From contig NZ_BJDP01000005.1 of NCBI RefSeq assembly GCF_005405205.1, forward strand, positions 124,001-188,000: a stretch of DNA of 64,000 bases, in the 5' to 3' direction. The first letter of the stretch is position 1. Every line of letters begins with the position of its first letter. A program made the position numbers and the translations under genes. The notes beneath the pieces are model-generated. The model saw nothing but the letters and a program-made list of their open reading frames with translations, did no database searches and was not told the origin of the DNA. The stretch comes from Enterococcus pingfangensis (lineage in GTDB: Bacteria > Bacillota > Bacilli > Lactobacillales > Enterococcaceae). This document shows, one piece after another, positions 34,202 to 42,241 of this stretch.

Positions 34202-35032
34202 ATGAATACTCAAACAAGAAAAGAAGTAGTTGCTTCGTTTAAAGAAAAAATTAACACTGGAGAGATCCTTGTCGGTGTAGGAGCAGGAACTGGAATAACC
34301 GCCAAAAGTAGTGAAGCTGGTGGCGCAGATATGCTAATCATCTATAATTCTGGTCGTTATCGCATGGCCGGTAGAGGATCTTTAGCGGGGCTTCTATCTT
34401 ATGGTGATGCAAATCAAATTGTTGTGGAAATGGGACAAGAAGTCCTTCCAGTAGTAAAAGAAACTCCCGTATTAGCTGGGGTTTGTGGGACTGATCCCTT
34501 CCGTGTAATGGATATCTATTTAAAACAATTAAAAAATCAAGGATTCAATGGCGTACAAAATTTCCCAACAGTTGGATTAATTGATGGTGTATTCAGACAG
34601 AATCTTGAAGAAACAGGAATGGGTTATGATTTAGAAGTTGAGATGATTAAAAAAGCTCACGAGTTAGATATGTTAACCACTCCTTATGTATTTGATCCGG
34701 AGCAAGCTAAAAAAATGGCGGAAGCTGGAGCAGATATTCTAGTTGCTCATATGGGCCTAACAACTAAAGGAACGATTGGTGCCAAAACTGCGCTGACCTT
34801 AGATGATTGTGTAGAAAAAATTGAAGCTATCATCGAAGCTGGGAGAGCCGTTAATCCTGAAATCATGGTAATTTGTCATGGTGGCCCAATTGCTGAACCA
34901 GAAGATGCAAAATATGTTATTGAGAAAACAAAAGGCATTGATGGCTTCTTTGGTGCCTCAAGTATTGAACGCTTTGCGGCAGAAAAGGGTATCCGAGAAC
35001 AAACCGCAGCATTTAAAATCATAAAAAAATAA
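34202..35032 (+). CDS. Phosphoenolpyruvate-hydrolase-family TIM-barrel protein
   Basis: A 276-residue protein of the PEP-hydrolase-like family (TIM barrel, related to the C-terminal half of plant Tm-1). Conserved stretches are [31 protein letters not shown] near residue 21, AGVCGTDPF (Cys95), [25 protein letters not shown] (His183) and ICHGGPI (Cys225, His226), closing with [12 protein letters not shown]-mutase-like lyase or hydrolase chemistry is suspected for the family and unproven. AAGGAAGGAA precedes the ATG. It is tightly linked to the Tm-1-like gene and is followed by a terminator. Confidence 0.88.
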   Translation: MNTQTRKEVVASFKEKINTGEILVGVGAGTGITAKSSEAGGADMLIIYNSGRYRMAGRGSLAGLLSYGDANQIVVEMGQEVLPVVKETPVLAGVCGTDPFRVMDIYLKQLKNQGFNGVQNFPTVGLIDGVFRQNLEETGMGYDLEVEMIKKAHELDMLTTPYVFDPEQAKKMAEAGADILVAHMGLTTKGTIGAKTALTLDDCVEKIEAIIEAGRAVNPEIMVICHGGPIAEPEDAKYVIEKTKGIDGFFGASSIERFAAEKGIREQTAAFKIIKK

Positions 35033-35077
35033 ATAGATTTTAATATTTTTAAAATATTGTAAATCCTTATACCAAGA

Positions 35078-35120
35078 AACCAGATAAAATCTTATTTTAG
35101 TAGGATTATATCTGGTTTTG
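35078..35120 (+). terminator. Terminator of the Tm-1/PEP-hydrolase operon
   Basis: AACCAGATA (35078-35086) pairs with TATCTGGTT (35109-35117) and is followed by T residues. Confidence 0.75.
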
Positions 35121-35363
35121 AATTTATTTTATAAAAAAATCTCGTTCATCCTAAACCTCACTTGGAGAAGATTAGCAGAAATATTAGAGAAATTATTCAG
35201 ATTCTATCCCCACTTAGAAAAATAATCATGCTTATAAATATTGAATTTTCGTTATAATTAGATTCTACAGCAAGTCCGAAAACTGTTTCCAACCGTTTCA
35301 ACCTCAACTGAATTCTAATCATATTTCACACTTTCAATTTTTTATTCTAAGATTTGCCAATTT
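35121..35363. other. AT-rich stretch without a gene
   Basis: I see no ORF, hairpin or repeat worth listing here. Its low GC content matches the preceding cluster and the IS relic that follows. Confidence 0.4.
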
Positions 35364-35548
35364 TTAATTCTCACCATGTATACGTGTGTGTCCCCATTGC
35401 TTTGAATTCTCCAAATAATTGTGAAATGGACGCTTCATGATATTACTAGTTTTTGTTTCTATTTCTACATACGATCCATTATACAGTAGCGTTCCATCAT
35501 CAAGATAGATACTCTCTTTATTTTTTAAAATGGACCTTTTGAGAACCT
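35364..35548 (-). pseudogene. Truncated ORF of unknown family
   Basis: A minus-strand frame of about 60 codons ending in TAA at 35364-35366 reads like protein (YLDDGTLLYNGSYVEIETKT, then a Trp- and Arg-containing end QWGHTRIHGEN). It has no start codon or ribosome-binding site and is closed upstream by TAG at about 35549. It is probably the C-terminal piece of a gene cut by the adjacent IS3-type element. I cannot name its family. Confidence 0.45.
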
Positions 35549-35607
35549 AACCATTTTTTGAATACGATTAATATTTAAGTATTCCTAAGTATTACTACAA
35601 CACCACA

Positions 35608-35855
35608 TTACGAGTCAAAAAAAGAGAGCTGATCAATAACGCAAACTTTGCGGCTATTGATCAAGCTCAACAGAAAATATTTAAATATATTGAAACTTAC
35701 TATAACACCAAACGAATGCATTCTGCTCTTGGCTATCAATCTCCTAGAGACTTTGAAAAAAACTAGACACTTATTCTCTTAACTAAGTGTCTAGTTTTTC
35801 TTGACAATTCCATCTTAACATTTCCAATTTTGGTCTAACTTTTTGGAGTCAGTAC
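35608..35855 (+). mobile_element. IS3-family element relic (3' part of transposase orfB and right end)
   Basis: The plus-strand frame ending at TAG 35764-35766 encodes the characteristic C-terminus of an IS3-family OrfB: KKRELINN, then YIETYYNTKRMHSALGY and QSPRDFEKN. Everything before about 35608 is lost or too decayed, including the catalytic DDE positions, so the element is dead. A hairpin (35761-35796) follows, and a terminal-repeat-like sequence TGGTCTAACTTTTTGGAGTC lies at 35831-35850, the form seen at ends of IS3-family elements. No left end is recognisable. Confidence 0.75.
35761..35799 (+). terminator. Hairpin after the transposase relic
   Basis: AACTAGACACTTA (35761-35773) pairs with TAAGTGTCTAGTT (35784-35796), then T residues. 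It overlaps the stop codon of the OrfB remnant. Confidence 0.7.
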
Positions 35856-35998
35856 ACACCGGGACGCTCTTTTCTTAAGTATATCTTGTAAGGAAGAAAA
35901 AGAAGTAGGAATCCATGAAATTTACGAATTTCCACTTTAAAAAAAACAAGTCTCTTAAGTTAATGACGTTGCATATTCGTGCAGCTTCTTTTAAACGA

Positions 35999-36307
35999 TT
36001 AGATTGTTTTTAATTTAATAAAGTGTCCCGCGGCAGATTCAATAACTTGTTCTACTTGATAGTGAGGGACAAATTGCGGCTCATCGATCTCCAATAAAGT
36101 GACTTCTTTGCCAAAGCCGGGAATTCCTACGACTAAGTTTTCTGTTTCTAAATGCAATTGCATCACATTTTGTAATTTGCTTGAGATTTCTAGGACTGTC
36201 TGCTTATCTTGGTTTTGATACCAATTTTTTTGGCGCAACAGTCGCAGTCCATTTCTTAAGATAGTGTTTTGAATCGTTTTTTGGCGAACAACTTCTTTCC
36301 ACATCAT
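35999..36307 (-). CDS. Small protein of unknown function (fourth of a cluster)
   Basis: A 102-residue protein with a basic N-terminal half (KEVVRQKTIQNTILRNGLRLLRQKNWYQ) and an acidic, strand-rich C-terminal half. It has no membrane segment or known motif. It starts three bases after the preceding gene's stop. I do not recognise the family. Confidence 0.6.
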   Translation of the reverse strand: MMWKEVVRQKTIQNTILRNGLRLLRQKNWYQNQDKQTVLEISSKLQNVMQLHLETENLVVGIPGFGKEVTLLEIDEPQFVPHYQVEQVIESAAGHFIKLKTI

Positions 36308-36310
36308 CGG

Positions 36311-36640
36311 CTAAGCCGCCTGCTCTTTCACTGTGACCGTCACTCTGACTCCTAAAGCACGGCCAGTGTCGATCAGCTGTTCAGCAATTTTTGCAGGGCA
36401 ATCTAAATAAAAGACGAACGCTGTATAATTTTTAGCAAACCGCTCTAAAAACTGTTTTCCTTCAACGAGTAACGATTCTCCAGTCAGACTTTCATAAAAA
36501 ATAACTTGTTTGTTGCGTAAGAAAGTCTGCGGCAGACTTTTTTTCACTCCTACAACGGCGACTTTTTCACCTTGATAGTGACGTTTGATATGGTTCCATA
36601 GTTGTTGTGCTGGTTCCGCTTTCTTTTCAAGAGTAAACAA
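36311..36640 (-). CDS. Small protein of unknown function (third of a cluster)
   Basis: A 109-residue protein with alternating strands and helices: GEKVAVVGVKKSLPQTFLR, KQVIFYESLTGESLL, and YTAFVFYLDCPAKIAEQLIDTGRALGVRV. The pattern hints at a small Rossmann-like alpha/beta fold, but there is no nucleotide-binding motif. The start is TTG at 36640 with GAAAGGAAG ahead of it. It is coupled to the gene that follows. Function unknown. Confidence 0.6.
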   Translation of the reverse strand: MFTLEKKAEPAQQLWNHIKRHYQGEKVAVVGVKKSLPQTFLRNKQVIFYESLTGESLLVEGKQFLERFAKNYTAFVFYLDCPAKIAEQLIDTGRALGVRVTVTVKEQAA

Positions 36641-36662
36641 TTGATTAACTTCCTTTCAGATT

Positions 36663-36707
36663 TTAATTTATCGCTTGCAGGAAATAGCCCTGCTGCTGGT
36701 AAATCAT
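36663..36707 (-). CDS. Possible 14-residue leader peptide
   Basis: ATG at 36707 has a strong GGGAGGTGATGG ahead of it and opens a short frame, MIYQQQGYFLQAIN, that stops 22 bases before the TTG start of the next gene. A good promoter lies directly upstream (-35 TTGCTT at 36783-36788 and -10 TATGAT at 36761-36766, 16-base spacer, minus strand). It may be a leader ORF or a small peptide. Confidence 0.4.
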   Translation of the reverse strand: MIYQQQGYFLQAIN

Positions 36708-36760
36708 GCAAGACCATCACCTCCCATTCTTGCAAAAAAATAACAAATCACATTGTATCT

Positions 36761-36788
36761 ATCATATCAGCTTCTAATTTTAAAGCAA
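36761..36788 (-). promoter_or_regulatory. Promoter of the two-gene unknown operon
   Basis: TTGCTT and TATGAT separated by 16 bases on the minus strand. It directly precedes the short leader frame and the two unknown genes at 36640-35999. Confidence 0.6.
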
Positions 36789-36796
36789 GCCAAAAA

Positions 36797-36831
36797 AAGA
36801 CTTTCGAGTTTTGCTAAACTCAAAAGTCTTT
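36797..36831 (-). terminator. Terminator of the 37.6-36.8 kb unknown gene pair
   Basis: AAAGACTTTCGAGTTT (36797-36812) pairs with AAACTCAAAAGTCTTT (36816-36831), with one mismatch. On the minus strand it is followed by seven T residues. Confidence 0.8.
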
Positions 36832-36835
36832 AGGT

Positions 36836-37135
36836 TTACGGCTGTTCGTCTTCAACAACTCCATATTCATATGGTGAACCTTCATAGAAAAATTGATTCG
36901 AAACCGTTGCTTCATTATCTTGCGCGATCAGTTCTTTGCGAAACGGGAATCTGACTGCTTGGCCATTGATCGTTTGATCTCCGGGTAAAATGTAGACGAG
37001 TTTTTTGTCAGGGATCGGTTTGTTCAACTGCTCCATCACTTCATCGATCACTTGCTGATCGGTCATTGCCGTTTTTGCCACGTTTTGATAATCTGCTAAA
37101 AATGCCGTTTGTCCTTCAAAATAGGTCTTATCCAT
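36836..37135 (-). CDS. Small protein of unknown function (second of a cluster)
   Basis: A 99-residue acidic protein. N-terminal half is helical (AFLADYQNVAKTAMTDQQVIDEVMEQL), and the C-terminal half is strand-rich with FPFRKELIAQDN and YEGSPYEYGVVEDEQP. There is no signal or membrane segment. GGAGAGGGCGGAG sets the start at ATG 37135 rather than the ATG seven codons earlier. It lies directly after the 133-residue gene. I do not recognise the family. Confidence 0.6.
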   Translation of the reverse strand: MDKTYFEGQTAFLADYQNVAKTAMTDQQVIDEVMEQLNKPIPDKKLVYILPGDQTINGQAVRFPFRKELIAQDNEATVSNQFFYEGSPYEYGVVEDEQP

Positions 37136-37173
37136 TTTCTCCGCCCTCTCCTGCATTTATTTTAAAGACTCGC

Positions 37174-37575
37174 TTAGTCAGCCAAGTCCAGATGCCCTGC
37201 TGCTGTCTGATATGCTGGCCAACTGCCGGCAAATTCCACCCGAATCAATGCTAATTCCGGATATTTTTTGATTGATGTAACAATCGAATCAATCAATTTC
37301 CCTTGCATCGCTAAATATTCTTGTGGCGCTAACAGCGTATCTTGATCAAGTATTTTGCGATAATCTTGATTTGCTTGAACGATTTCATGAAAAGCCGCCT
37401 TAAAAGATCGTTCAATTTTGCGGGCAAATTTTGCTTCATTATCAGTTGTGTAAGCTACTTCTGCCTTTTCTGCTGAAAAAGTCGTATAGATCAATGGTAC
37501 CGTCGATACCGGTTTGACCGGCGATACATAATAAAAAGCCTCTTCTAAAATATCTAATGAGATCGTCAGTTTCAT
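37174..37575 (-). CDS. Small protein of unknown function (first of a cluster)
   Basis: A 133-residue protein with a Pro/Val-rich N-terminus (EEAFYYVSPVKPVSTVPLIYTTF) and a long helical middle (AKFARKIERSFKAAFHEIVQANQDY). A conserved-looking end reads LIRVEFAGSWPAYQTAAG. It has no membrane segment. AGGAGA precedes the ATG. It forms an operon with the next small gene. Family unknown. Confidence 0.6.
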   Translation of the reverse strand: MKLTISLDILEEAFYYVSPVKPVSTVPLIYTTFSAEKAEVAYTTDNEAKFARKIERSFKAAFHEIVQANQDYRKILDQDTLLAPQEYLAMQGKLIDSIVTSIKKYPELALIRVEFAGSWPAYQTAAGHLDLAD

Positions 37576-37680
37576 AACTTCTCCTCTTCTTTACTGAAGG
37601 AATTTCCAAAAACAGTCTTCTTTTCTATATTTTGATTATAACATTGCCTTCAGCTTTTTTACTTTGATTTATCTCCAGCA

Positions 37681-37714
37681 AAAAAAGGATGCGACAAAAG
37701 TCGCATCCTTTTTT
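37681..37714. terminator. Bidirectional terminator after rbsU
   Basis: AAAAAAGGATGCGAC (37681-37695) pairs with GTCGCATCCTTTTTT (37700-37714) over a four-base loop. It shares the GCGAC core with other hairpins of the window. Confidence 0.85.
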
Positions 37715-37740
37715 CCGAATAAGTAGTCTGTTACAACCGC

Positions 37741-38628
37741 TTAGAGCATCACTGTCATCGTTGCGGCAGCTAAAATCAATACCAAGCCGATGATCGTAAT
37801 CGTCATTTCTTTTTTTGTTTTCTTTTGTCCTAAGAACCAAATACCTGTCAACGTTGCTAAAACAACTGATGTTTGAGATAAAATGAAGCCGGTCGCTAAA
37901 CCATTCATATTTGGTTGTGCAGAGATCAAGTAAGTCAATGCAGCGAAGGCGAAAAAGAAACCAGAGAAAATATGTTTATAAGAAACAGCTTCTGCAAAAG
38001 CCGATTTGTCTTTGCCTTTCACACTCAAATATACTGAATAAACAACAGCAACTAAGAGCATTCCGATTGCTTGCGGTAAGAAGGCATGCATGCCGTCAAT
38101 GCTTGTTGCTTGCGGTGCAGCTGAATATGCCCAATAACCGATTTCGCCGACTGCTAATAAGATCACAGCTTTTTTCAAGATGCTGGCTTTTTCTTGCGTT
38201 TTTTCCTCTGTCCAAACAGTCATCCATGCACCAAGAATAATCAAGATCAAAGCTAGTCCGCCTAATAATTTAGCGCTCGTTCCTGGCCAGTTTCCTAATG
38301 CGAATACGCCCCAAAGAGAAGCTCCTAGCAATTGGAAAGCTGTAGTGATCGGCATTGCTCGTGATGAGCCGACCATTGTAAATGATTGGAAAGTAATGAT
38401 CTGTGCAGTTGCCCAGCCGATCCCTGAAAGAATCGAGAAGACTAGATCCATTCCAGTTGGCAGGCTGATACCGTTAACTGCCGCAAAAACTAAAGCAAAA
38501 ATCAATGTTCCTAAAGTTGAACCTAAAATTTGATTAACTGGCCGACCGCCGATTTTTGATGCGATCGTAGGATACAATCCCCAACCAAGTAATGGTCCTA
38601 ATCCGATTAAAAGTGCTGTTGCGTTCAT
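37741..38628 (-). CDS. rbsU: Ribose uptake protein, GRP family
   Basis: A 295-residue membrane protein with ten hydrophobic segments, typical of the glucose/ribose porter (DMT superfamily) group. The opening LIGLGPLLGWGLYPTIASKIGG and the repeats GIGWATAQIITFQSF and FILSQTSVVLATLTGIWFLGQ are characteristic. In lactobacilli RbsU is a proton-coupled ribose importer that replaces the RbsABC system. Co-directional with rbsD and rbsK, and the last gene of the block. Confidence 0.9.
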   Translation of the reverse strand: MNATALLIGLGPLLGWGLYPTIASKIGGRPVNQILGSTLGTLIFALVFAAVNGISLPTGMDLVFSILSGIGWATAQIITFQSFTMVGSSRAMPITTAFQLLGASLWGVFALGNWPGTSAKLLGGLALILIILGAWMTVWTEEKTQEKASILKKAVILLAVGEIGYWAYSAAPQATSIDGMHAFLPQAIGMLLVAVVYSVYLSVKGKDKSAFAEAVSYKHIFSGFFFAFAALTYLISAQPNMNGLATGFILSQTSVVLATLTGIWFLGQKKTKKEMTITIIGLVLILAAATMTVML

Positions 38629-38649
38629 ATTTTTTCTCCCTTCACCTGT

Positions 38650-39045
38650 CTAGAATACGACGCCGCTTTCCAATAAAATATTGGCATAAGGAGTCATTTC
38701 TCCTGTCCGAATAAATGCTCGGCTATCGTGCAGTGCCGCTTTCATTTCACTATGCGGGATAAATGTTACCGGCATTTCTGGTAATCGCTCTTGAATTTGT
38801 TTCAACATTGCTGGATTTTCTGTTTTGATTTCTTCAGCTAAATAAATTCTTTGAACTTCTAATTCTTCCAAAACATTATTTAAAACATCCATAAAACTTG
38901 GAATACCATTATCGACGGCTAAATCGATTTTTTCTGTTGTCATCGGGACTGGCATACCAGCATCACCGATACTTATTTGATCGAAGTGCCCCATTTGTGA
39001 GATCACGCGTAAAATATCTGAATTAATAACTTTTCCTTTTTTCAT
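38650..39045 (-). CDS. rbsD: D-ribose pyranase
   Basis: RbsD interconverts the pyranose and furanose forms of ribose so that ribokinase can use it. The 131-residue protein has the family marks [34 protein letters not shown] (catalytic His20 region) and the C-terminal [20 protein letters not shown] place the start at ATG 39045; an ATG nine bases earlier abuts the ribosome-binding site GGAAAGG. It lies between rbsK and rbsU. Confidence 0.95.
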   Translation of the reverse strand: MKKGKVINSDILRVISQMGHFDQISIGDAGMPVPMTTEKIDLAVDNGIPSFMDVLNNVLEELEVQRIYLAEEIKTENPAMLKQIQERLPEMPVTFIPHSEMKAALHDSRAFIRTGEMTPYANILLESGVVF

Positions 39046-39061
39046 TGTAAACATCCTTTCC

Positions 39062-39967
39062 TTATTTCAATTCATTTTTGTATGGGATAGAAGGTTGCGC
39101 ACCAAAACGTTGAACAGTTAGTGATGATGCTTTGTTTCCATATTCGATGGCTTCTTCTAAATTACTAAAATCAGTGGCTAAGACACTGCTCATTGCGCCG
39201 ATAAATGTGTCTCCCGCCGCAGTCGTATCCACAGCATTCACTTTGAAAGCTGGTACGATTCCGCTTCGGCCTTGCACATCATAATAGGCTCCTTTGCTGC
39301 CGATCGTGATGATCACGGCTTCGATTCCCAATTGATGTAACTGCTCTGCTGCAGCCTTCAAACTAGCTTCATCTGTAACTTTGATTCCAGTCAAAATTTC
39401 TGTCTCAGTTTCATTTGGAACGATCATATCTGTAACTTTCAATAATTCTTCAGGAACGTGTTCTAAAGCGGGTGCTGGATTTAAAATTGTTTTTACTCCA
39501 GCTTCGCGGGCGATTTTAAAAGCTTCGACCGTGCTTTCTAAAGTGCTTTCAAATTGGGCAATCACAAAGTCGCTTGCTTTGATCACGTCGGCTTGTTCTT
39601 GCACTTGTTGCGGCGTAAACACGTTGTTGGCGCCTGAATGGATCATGATGCTGTTTTCACCTTGATCATCCACAATGATGTAAGCTTGACCGGTTGCTTG
39701 TTTTTCTAATGTTTGCACACCAGCTAATTCAATGCCTTCATCTGCTAATAATCCGCGCATCATTTCCCCTGCTGCATCGTTGCCGACAGCACCGATGAAA
39801 TTTGTCGCTGCTTCAGAACGTTTAGCTGCAACGGCTTGGTTTGCGCCTTTGCCTCCGCCGGCTGAGAAAATTTCTTTCGTGTGCATCGTTTCACCTGGTT
39901 TTGGCATTTGCTTCACTCGGATCGTGCGATCAAGATTTATACTTCCAATAATTGTAATCGTATTCAT
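39062..39967 (-). CDS. rbsK: Ribokinase
   Basis: A PfkB-family kinase phosphorylating ribose at O5. It has the first signature [13 protein letters not shown] at about residues 38-50 and the second [13 protein letters not shown] near residue 248, with the catalytic Asp in AGDTF. The N-terminus is IIGSINLDR, and NPAPA and NETE motifs are in the middle. ATG 39967 is supported by ATGGAGTGAAC; the in-frame GTG at 39976 overlaps that site. The operator palindromes at 40021-40046 lie just upstream. Confidence 0.96.
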   Translation of the reverse strand: MNTITIIGSINLDRTIRVKQMPKPGETMHTKEIFSAGGGKGANQAVAAKRSEAATNFIGAVGNDAAGEMMRGLLADEGIELAGVQTLEKQATGQAYIIVDDQGENSIMIHSGANNVFTPQQVQEQADVIKASDFVIAQFESTLESTVEAFKIAREAGVKTILNPAPALEHVPEELLKVTDMIVPNETETEILTGIKVTDEASLKAAAEQLHQLGIEAVIITIGSKGAYYDVQGRSGIVPAFKVNAVDTTAAGDTFIGAMSSVLATDFSNLEEAIEYGNKASSLTVQRFGAQPSIPYKNELK

Positions 39968-40018
39968 TTTGTTCACTCCATCTCTAATTCTTAAGATTTA
40001 TTTGCTCATTTAGTTTGA

Positions 40019-40047
40019 ATTAAAACGTTTTATTAAAACGTTTTAAT
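40019..40047 (-). promoter_or_regulatory. Tandem RbsR/CcpA-type operator palindromes
   Basis: Two palindromes, TAAAACGTTTTA (40021-40032) and TTAAAACGTTTTAA (40033-40046), lie directly adjacent between rbsR and rbsK. The ACGT-centred form is typical of LacI-family operators, and resembles cre. RbsR is encoded immediately upstream and is the likely binder. Confidence 0.8.
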
Positions 40048-40078
40048 TCGACACCAAAAATATAGCACAGCTTGAAAA

Positions 40079-41071
40079 CTATTTCAAGTGTGCAGTTGAA
40101 AAACGTTTAACTAATTGTACAGGCAAGGTTTTCTCTTCCCAATCTTTCTCAGGTCGTTCCACTCTTTCCAGTAATAATCCCGCCGTCGTCTGCCCCAATT
40201 CATAGATGGGCTGAGCGATCGTCGTCAATTGCGGCGTGACGTATTCACACATGTCGACATCATCGTAACCGATCACACTATAGTCTTGCGGAATTTTTTT
40301 TCCCAACTCGGCAAAACCTAAATACAATCCAAAAGCTAATTCATCATTGATCGCAAACACCGCCGTCACATCTGTCTCCACAACGGCGTTGGCTGCTTGG
40401 CGTCCGCCCTTTTTGGACATTTTTGCATAAATTAAAACAGCTTCTGGATAAATTGTTTGAAAACCTATCAGCCGTGTCTGGATATTTTCTGTCGCATTTT
40501 CTGGTAAAACAACGGCGACTTTTTGATGCTCCAATTGTTTCAAATGTTCCGCTGCCATTTTTCCGCCTGAAAAATCATCAGTCAAAACTGCGTCACTAAA
40601 TCCTTCTGCTTTTTTTTGATCCAAAACAATGTATGGAAAATTCTTTTTTCGCAGCGTCTCGTTGATCGCTCGATTAGAAATCGCTGAACTAGCGATAATA
40701 TAGCCGTCGACCCCGCGGCGACTCAATTCTTCTAAATAATCGGTCTCTTTTTTTGTATCCAAATCGGCGTTGCACAGCATCGTCACAAAATTCTCACGAT
40801 ATAAAACGCCTTCAATCCCGCGAACCAGCGTACTAAAAAACGGATTCGTGATATCTGGAACCAACACACCTATGGTCTTGCTTTTTTTCATGATCATCCG
40901 GCGCGCAAAATAATCCGGTTCATAATGTAATTCGGCTTTAGCTGCCAAGACTTTTTCAACTGTTTTCGGACTGAACTTTTGATCATTTCCGTTTAAAATC
41001 TGGGAGACCGTTGCAATTGAAACCCCTGATCTTTTGGCAACATCTTTGATGGTGATTTTTTTGTTTTTCAT
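40079..41071 (-). CDS. rbsR: LacI-family regulator of the ribose operon
   Basis: A 330-residue LacI/GalR regulator. The N-terminal HTH reads TIKDVAKRSGVSIATVSQILNG, and the hinge and periplasmic-binding-like core follow with KTIGVLVPDITNPFFSTLVRGIE. The effector-domain marks are FAINDELAFG and DYSVIGYDDVDM. It lies immediately upstream of rbsK with the operator palindromes in between, which supports control of the ribose genes. It is co-directional with them. Confidence 0.93.
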   Translation of the reverse strand: MKNKKITIKDVAKRSGVSIATVSQILNGNDQKFSPKTVEKVLAAKAELHYEPDYFARRMIMKKSKTIGVLVPDITNPFFSTLVRGIEGVLYRENFVTMLCNADLDTKKETDYLEELSRRGVDGYIIASSAISNRAINETLRKKNFPYIVLDQKKAEGFSDAVLTDDFSGGKMAAEHLKQLEHQKVAVVLPENATENIQTRLIGFQTIYPEAVLIYAKMSKKGGRQAANAVVETDVTAVFAINDELAFGLYLGFAELGKKIPQDYSVIGYDDVDMCEYVTPQLTTIAQPIYELGQTTAGLLLERVERPEKDWEEKTLPVQLVKRFSTAHLK

Positions 41072-41264
41072 CTGATCTCTCCTACCTCAAACTCTGCTAC
41101 ATTTTCTCATGAATAATCAACCCTGTAAATACGCTCATTGTAAACTTGCTATGCCGTGCAGATTTTTTTATACTGCTAATGATGGATCAATCAATGTTTT
41201 CAGCTTATTTTTTTACATTTTCAATCGATCAATCAACTGTTTAAAAATAGAAAGAAGTGAAGGC

Positions 41265-42185
41265 ATGAATCGGACAGCAAAAATCCTTTTAGGGATCGCT
41301 TTGTTTCTAGTCGTTGGACTGATCATTGCGGGAAATTATTTTTACACGTATGCGGTCGTTCCAACTAAAAAAGACTTTATCGCGACGCGTTCTGAGAAAA
41401 AATCAACCCAATTAGCTGCCGCTGAAAAATGGTTCAAAAATAATCACAGTACTTGGCGGCTCACCTCAAAAGACGGCTTGAAACTAGCGGCGTATTATCT
41501 GCCCGCTAAAACGACTCAGCATAAAACAGTTATCATTGCCCACGGCTATATGGGCCAAGCCGCTGATATGCCGCAATACGCCAAGATCTATCATGATCTC
41601 GGCTATAATATTTTGCTGCCCGATGCTCGCGGACACGGCAAAAGCGAAGGTGCTTATATCGGTTTCGGCTGGCCGGAACGAAAAGATTATCTTCAATGGA
41701 TCGATCGAATCATTGAAAAAGATCCCCATGCTGAAATCATACTTCATGGAGTCAGCATGGGCGGAGCAACGGTAATGATGACTAGCGGTGAAAAATTACC
41801 GAACAATGTCAAAGCCTTCGTGGAAGACTGCGGTTACAGCTCAGTTACGGCTGAATTGAGTTATCAATTAAAACAACTCTTCAATCTCCCCGCATTTCCG
41901 TTGGTCCCCGTTACTAGTTTGATCACAAAAATTCGAGCAGGTTATTTTTGGGGCGAAGCAGACGCAATCAAACAATTGAAAAAAAATCATCGTCCAATGC
42001 TCTTTATTCACGGCGACAAAGATGATTTTGTCCCTTATTCGATGCTCGATGAGGTCTACCACGCAACAAAAGGACCGAAAGAACGCTATGTCGTTCACGG
42101 TGCCAAACACGCCGGATCATTAAGCAAAGACCCCGATATGTACCAGGCAAAAGTCGCCCATTTTGTTCAGCAATATGTTCCCTGA
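41265..42185 (+). CDS. Alpha/beta hydrolase with N-terminal membrane anchor
   Basis: A 306-residue protein. Residues 5-25 are hydrophobic (ILLGIALFLVVGLIIAGNYF), a membrane anchor or uncleaved signal. The alpha/beta-hydrolase core follows: oxyanion region HGYMGQAADM, LPDARGHGKSEG, nucleophile elbow HGVSMGGATV (Ser), an acid in HGDKDDFVP and the His in GAKHAGS. It is similar to the Bacillus YqkD-type hydrolases. The substrate is unknown. AAGTGAAGG sets the ATG at 41265; the longer frame starting at 41109 has no ribosome-binding site. Terminator follows. Confidence 0.85.
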   Translation: MNRTAKILLGIALFLVVGLIIAGNYFYTYAVVPTKKDFIATRSEKKSTQLAAAEKWFKNNHSTWRLTSKDGLKLAAYYLPAKTTQHKTVIIAHGYMGQAADMPQYAKIYHDLGYNILLPDARGHGKSEGAYIGFGWPERKDYLQWIDRIIEKDPHAEIILHGVSMGGATVMMTSGEKLPNNVKAFVEDCGYSSVTAELSYQLKQLFNLPAFPLVPVTSLITKIRAGYFWGEADAIKQLKKNHRPMLFIHGDKDDFVPYSMLDEVYHATKGPKERYVVHGAKHAGSLSKDPDMYQAKVAHFVQQYVP

Positions 42186-42197
42186 TCTCTTTTAGTT

Positions 42198-42241
42198 AAA
42201 AAAACGTATCTTTGGCGTGTTCGTCAAAGATACGTTTTTTT
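42198..42241. terminator. Bidirectional terminator
   Basis: AAAAAACGTATCTTTG pairs with CAAAGATACGTTTTTT over a ten-base loop, between convergent genes. Confidence 0.88.

Noticed and set aside
41109..41264. N-terminal extension of the alpha/beta hydrolase
   Set aside because: No ribosome-binding site; the start at 41265 has one and begins with a normal membrane anchor.
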